Shown here: one piece after another, positions 7,484 to 10,479 of the stretch | How positions within the stretch are numbered: position 1 is the first letter of the stretch | How the letters are laid out: every line of letters begins with the position of its first letter | Assembly (NCBI GenBank): GCA_945897655.1 | Contig: CAMDHB010000089.1 | Coordinates: 1-10,479, forward strand | Length of the DNA stretch: 10,479 bases | Reading direction: 5' to 3' | DNA from: Pseudorhodobacter antarcticus | GTDB lineage: Bacteria; Pseudomonadota; Alphaproteobacteria; Rhodobacterales; Rhodobacteraceae | Made by a program: the position numbers and the translations under genes | The notes under the pieces: model-generated | Database searches by the model: none | What the model was told of the DNA's origin: nothing | The model's input: the letters and a program-made list of their open reading frames with translations, nothing else

Positions 7484-8821
7484 ATGACTAAATTGGTGTT
7501 TCACCTCGGCGACATGAAGACCGGCTCCACGGCGATTCAGACCGCACTGTCCTCCAAAGGTTGGAAATGCGACAGCGTGAAACTGCTTTATCCAGTGGGC
7601 TCCCGGGTGAGTCACATCACTTTTGCGCAGAGCCTGAGTGGCAGGGTGGACGGATCAAGGACGGCCAAATTGGCGCGTTCCATCGCGAACGAGATCAATC
7701 GGAATCCTGATGCGGATGTTGCGGTTATCTCGGCTGAACACTTTGAGAGTGTTGACCCCAAGGTCCTGAAACAAACAATCGAAACCTACTTCCCAGGAGC
7801 GTTGGAGACAGCCCGGTTTATCGCTTACGTCCGGCCACATGCCGACCGCTTTCCGTCGACTTATGCGGAACGGGTCAAGACGGGCATGTACGTCGGCACG
7901 CTGGAAGAATTGCATGCGGTGCTTCATGCGCGTGAGAGTTTTGTCTATACGCCTCGCTTTACAGCCTGGCGCGAGACCTTTGGCAGTGCGTTCGAATTGC
8001 GCCCCATGATCCGCGATCTTCTGTATCGCAAGGATGTTGTGGCTGATTTTATGAGCTTCGCCCTGCAAACCGAAGATTTCACCCTTTCAGACACGCCTGA
8101 TGCGAATGAATCACTGTCCTTGGAAAACCTGTCCATTGTGCGCGAGTTTCATGTGAAAGTGAATGAAGGCAAGAACAAGGGACTGCCCTATCAGTCCACT
8201 ATAGGCCGTGCACTTGCCCGTCGAATGAACGAAAGCGCCTATCGTGAAGGCACCAAAGTTCGCATTCACCGCTCCTTGGCCGAGACGGTGCGCGAGCAAT
8301 ACGCCGCAGATGCCGCTGCTTTGGACGCCGCGTTCTTTAGTGGCACTCCGATGTCTGATGCCTTGAATGCAGCGCCTGGCAAGGCGGTTGCGGAAGCGCA
8401 ATCCGTTCGGATCGAAGACCATTTTTCGACGCGTGAACAGTATCTGATTAACACTTTGTTGGGCCATACGGCGGTGTTGATCAAGGCGGACCCGCAGTTT
8501 CTGGCCGACTCATTGCGGATCGAGCATCGCTCCAAAGTGACTGCAGATGACGAAGATGGCGCTGTTGCTCCGAAACGGCGTCGTCTTGTGCGGGGTCGGA
8601 AAGCCGACGATGGTGCAGAAGAATCGGCCAAAAAAGCTGCAAGGCCCAATGCTGGAAAGGCCGGCGCCGGCCGCAGAAAGATTGCCGCAGCTGGAGTGAC
8701 AGAGAATGTCAAAACGGGCCCGAAGAAACAGGGTGCGGTAAGGCCCGCTGCAGGCAAAGCTGGAGTCAAGAGACAAGGGCAAAAGGCGGCTGTGCGGCCA
8801 AAGGCCAATCCAGAGGAATAG
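7484..8821 (+). CDS. Sulfotransferase-like paralog with a basic low-complexity C-terminal tail (ST4)
   Basis: Third tandem paralog, 445 residues. Residues 1-345 follow ST2 and ST3: FHLGDMKTGSTAIQ (6-19) is the phosphosulfate-type loop with KTGS, VAVISAEHF (79-87) and AYVRPHADRFPSTYAERVKTG (114-134) are the next conserved blocks, ELRPMIRD (171-178) and DVVADF (184-189) the middle one, and LDAAFFSGTPM (280-290) matches the LDAVFF/LDEVFF block. A PAPS-dependent sulfotransferase-type role is inferred, as for its neighbours. From about residue 350 the shared C-terminal helix is replaced by some 95 residues rich in Lys, Arg, Ala and Gly (about 25 basic to 11 acidic by hand count), including PKRRRLVRGRK and two copies of RPxAGKAG (387-394, 420-427). 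Such tails recall histone-H1-like proteins and are probably disordered; binding to an anionic polymer is a guess. No signal peptide. It is the last gene of the plus-strand run and stops 19 bases from a convergent gene. Confidence 0.72.
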   Translation: MTKLVFHLGDMKTGSTAIQTALSSKGWKCDSVKLLYPVGSRVSHITFAQSLSGRVDGSRTAKLARSIANEINRNPDADVAVISAEHFESVDPKVLKQTIETYFPGALETARFIAYVRPHADRFPSTYAERVKTGMYVGTLEELHAVLHARESFVYTPRFTAWRETFGSAFELRPMIRDLLYRKDVVADFMSFALQTEDFTLSDTPDANESLSLENLSIVREFHVKVNEGKNKGLPYQSTIGRALARRMNESAYREGTKVRIHRSLAETVREQYAADAAALDAAFFSGTPMSDALNAAPGKAVAEAQSVRIEDHFSTREQYLINTLLGHTAVLIKADPQFLADSLRIEHRSKVTADDEDGAVAPKRRRLVRGRKADDGAEESAKKAARPNAGKAGAGRRKIAAAGVTENVKTGPKKQGAVRPAAGKAGVKRQGQKAAVRPKANPEE

Positions 8822-8840
8822 GCCGAGCGGCTTTAGCGGT
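8822..8840. other. Convergent junction without a visible terminator
   Basis: Only 19 bases lie between the TAG of ST4 and the minus-strand TGA of the glycosyltransferase. No GC-rich hairpin followed by a T-run is seen on either strand, so transcripts from the two sides may overlap or end by Rho. Confidence 0.5.
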
Positions 8841-9860
8841 TCATCGTGGTGACCAAGAGAGCACCTCGGCATGGGGCCTGTCGAGCTTGCCGCGCATGGC
8901 GTCAAGCAAAGCAAAGTTGAGGAACTTGAGGTATAGTGACCAGTCTTCGCCGTAGTATCGGGCTTTTAAGAACCAGTTCGGCAAGATAACCAGCAGAGCC
9001 GGCCAGAACAGCAGACCCGCTGCCGACCGATAAACGAACAGCAAGTTCCGGTAATGATAGTATATCTTCCACATCGGGCGGAATGCACGACTCCCGGCAT
9101 TGAAGGTCTTGAAATCATGCTCGAATCTGATGGTTGGTGCAAATAGCAATCCCTGCCCTGCCCGCCGCATTGCCAGAGTATATAGGACGTCATCGCCATA
9201 AATGAACAGGCGTCCATCCGGAAAACCGGTTGCCTTGATCGCCGATCGCGAAAGGAAAAGGCCAACGAAAGACGCAGCATCTATCGGCGTTGACATCTGT
9301 GCCGCATAGGCGTCATCGGCGAGGTGGAACCCCATTCGGCCACCACCCATCAGCGTTCGAAGGAATGCTTTTCGATGCCAGAACGGATTTACCGAGGGCC
9401 GATTCATGTCACAGATTGACCCGTCGCTCGTATAGACTGCAGCCGCAACACCTCCCAAGCCTGAACAGTCCATCGCCCGAAACCGCGCAACGGCGCCTGC
9501 TTCGGGTCTCGCATCATCATCCATCAAGACGCACCAGTCGGGGTCGAACAGCGCTTTGGTCTGGCGCAGCCCCTCCTCGAAACCGCCGGCACCACCACGG
9601 TTGGTGGGCAAACTGATCAAGTGAAAACGAGAATCATTGATCCGTTCAAACCGTTCAACCGTGCCGTCGGTCGACCCATTGTCCACCAGTACCACAACAT
9701 CAATCGGCTCGGTCAGCAGCCTTTCGATCGTGTGTTCAAGTTGGGCAAGCCTGTTGTGGGTGACAACAATGGCCGCGATGCGCTGCGGGGTTGGTGGCTT
9801 CAAGACCGACCTCCCAATCTGCCCGCCAAGATCTGGCGATCCGACGAGCGGTTGGTTCAT
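8841..9860 (-). CDS. GT2-family glycosyltransferase, probable galactofuranosyltransferase (GlfT1-like)
   Basis: The 339-residue product is a GT-A fold glycosyltransferase of the GlfT1/rhamnosyltransferase-like group, expected to transfer a sugar, probably galactofuranose from UDP-Galf, to a lipid-linked or growing glycan at the inner membrane face. After a 28-residue lead, the motifs come in order: AAIVVTHNR (29-37), VDNGSTDGT (59-67), NRGGAGGF (87-94), MDDDA (113-117, metal site), the acceptor-side segment ending in YGDD (221-224), FEHDF with H248 as a likely third metal ligand, and YYHYRN (267-272). A hydrophobic stretch (about 281-297) followed by basic and aromatic residues suggests membrane contact. 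Its ATG overlaps the glf stop as ATGA, so the two are translationally coupled; no separate ribosome site is evident. The pairing with glf is the main reason to favour Galf over rhamnose. It shares the GGAGGF, DDD, GDD and RN motifs with the large enzyme at 1977-4976, suggesting an initiator/polymerase pair. Confidence 0.85.
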   Translation of the reverse strand: MNQPLVGSPDLGGQIGRSVLKPPTPQRIAAIVVTHNRLAQLEHTIERLLTEPIDVVVLVDNGSTDGTVERFERINDSRFHLISLPTNRGGAGGFEEGLRQTKALFDPDWCVLMDDDARPEAGAVARFRAMDCSGLGGVAAAVYTSDGSICDMNRPSVNPFWHRKAFLRTLMGGGRMGFHLADDAYAAQMSTPIDAASFVGLFLSRSAIKATGFPDGRLFIYGDDVLYTLAMRRAGQGLLFAPTIRFEHDFKTFNAGSRAFRPMWKIYYHYRNLLFVYRSAAGLLFWPALLVILPNWFLKARYYGEDWSLYLKFLNFALLDAMRGKLDRPHAEVLSWSPR

Positions 9861-10479
9861 ATCGGCTTGACCGCAAAAGCTGGCATTCTGGTGCCATCGG
9901 CCAGATGAGCACTGAACGCCCGAGCCGTGTTAAGGGCCTCGCGGATCGTCACATCCATGTCGAGGTAACGATAGGTACCAAGACGGCCAACAAAGGTCAC
10001 GCCAGTCTCACTCTCTGCCCTGGCAACGTACTGGCGCAGCAGCGCCTGTTCTTCCATTAACCGGATCGGATAATAGGGGATATCATCGGGACCGCATGCG
10101 CGTGAGAATTCGCGGTAGCAAACCGACCCTTCATGGCTTTCCCAAGGGGCGAAATACTTGTGTTCAGTGATCCGGGTATAGGGCACAGACACCTCACCGT
10201 AGTTCATTACGGCGCAGCCCTGATAATCTCCCTGATGAGTGAATCGTTCGAAATCCAGCGTCCTGTAGCCAAGCCGACCAATGTCGAAATCATACCAGCC
10301 ATCCAGAGGGCCCGAATAGAACACATGGTCATATTGGGCTGCCTGATTGCGGTTAAAGCGGGTGTCTAGATGCACGGTGATCCCGGCGTGGTCCAGAATG
10401 CGTTCCACCATGGCGGTGTAACCGTTCTGGGGCATGCCTTGAAACTTGTGGAAGAAATAGTTGTCGTCGTAGTTGAACC
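9857..10479 (-). CDS. glf: UDP-galactopyranose mutase, partial (N-terminal part beyond the right edge)
   Basis: Glf is a cytoplasmic flavoenzyme that interconverts UDP-galactopyranose and UDP-galactofuranose using reduced FAD, supplying the Galf donor. The 206 visible residues are the C-terminal half or so of a protein usually about 370-400 long. The fragment enters with FNYDDNYFFHKFQGMPQNGY, preceded by a codon ending in GG that fits the conserved Arg. It continues with the SGPLDGWYDF block, RLGYRTLDFE carrying another conserved Arg, and, near the end, GRLGTYRYLDMDVTI, which forms the FAD- and substrate-binding C-terminal signature. An internal ATG at 10433-10435 is not the start, since conserved sequence continues through it to the window edge. 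The TGA at 9857-9859 overlaps the start of the next gene. No missing key residue is seen in the visible part. The FAD-binding GxGxxG region lies outside the window. Confidence 0.95.
   Translation of the reverse strand, partial: FNYDDNYFFHKFQGMPQNGYTAMVERILDHAGITVHLDTRFNRNQAAQYDHVFYSGPLDGWYDFDIGRLGYRTLDFERFTHQGDYQGCAVMNYGEVSVPYTRITEHKYFAPWESHEGSVCYREFSRACGPDDIPYYPIRLMEEQALLRQYVARAESETGVTFVGRLGTYRYLDMDVTIREALNTARAFSAHLADGTRMPAFAVKPI

Noticed and set aside
8266..8808. A 180-residue minus-strand frame rich in Ala, Pro and Phe
   Set aside because: It is the complement of the basic Lys/Arg/Ala tail of ST4; the low complexity produces an artificial open frame.
1..10479. CRISPR array, tRNA, insertion sequence or prophage genes
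   Set aside because: No regularly spaced direct repeats, cloverleaf-like segments, transposase or integrase motifs, or terminal inverted repeats were seen.

Overview
The window looks like chromosomal DNA of an alphaproteobacterium, most likely a marine Rhodobacterales (Roseobacter-type) member. That rests on codon usage, the style of the RNase HII, and bacterial sulfotransferase-like proteins next to glycosyltransferases. It is an inference; no rRNA or other taxonomic marker is present. The content is mainly an accessory surface-polysaccharide locus beside one housekeeping gene.

Layout. At the left edge rnhB (RNase HII) lies on the minus strand. A 299-base divergent spacer, with a perfect 8-bp hairpin near its right end, separates it from a plus-strand cluster. 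That cluster holds: a sulfotransferase-like gene (907-1902, ST1); a very large GlfT2-like galactofuranosyltransferase (1977-4976); and three tandem paralogous sulfotransferase-like genes, ST2 (5024-6193), ST3 (6230-7381, broken by one in-frame TAA) and ST4 (7484-8821, with a basic, low-complexity C-terminal tail). Only 19 bases after ST4 ends, a minus-strand pair begins, converging on it: a second GT2 glycosyltransferase (8841-9860) and UDP-galactopyranose mutase, glf (9857 to beyond the right edge). These two are joined by an ATGA stop/start overlap.

How the genes may work together. Glf converts UDP-galactopyranose to UDP-galactofuranose (Galf). The small GT2 and the large GlfT2-like enzyme have the DDD and GDD motifs and the glycine-rich loop expected of Galf transferases, so together they could start and extend a galactofuranose-containing glycan, as GlfT1 and GlfT2 do in mycobacteria. 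The flanking sulfotransferase-like proteins suggest that this glycan, or another product of the locus, is sulfated. A sulfated galactofuranan is therefore the working hypothesis; sulfation is not shown by the sequence alone.

Most notable points. (1) The large glycosyltransferase is an internal duplication: its first ~395 residues repeat the beta-domain and GT-A fold of the second part but have lost the DDD, GDD and glycine-loop motifs, so a dead copy is fused in front of an apparently active one. (2) ST3 aligns without gaps to ST2 up to codon 226, where ST2 has Lys and ST3 has TAA, and the reading frame stays intact for a further 158 codons. (3) ST4 has exchanged the usual C-terminal helix for a histone-H1-like basic tail.
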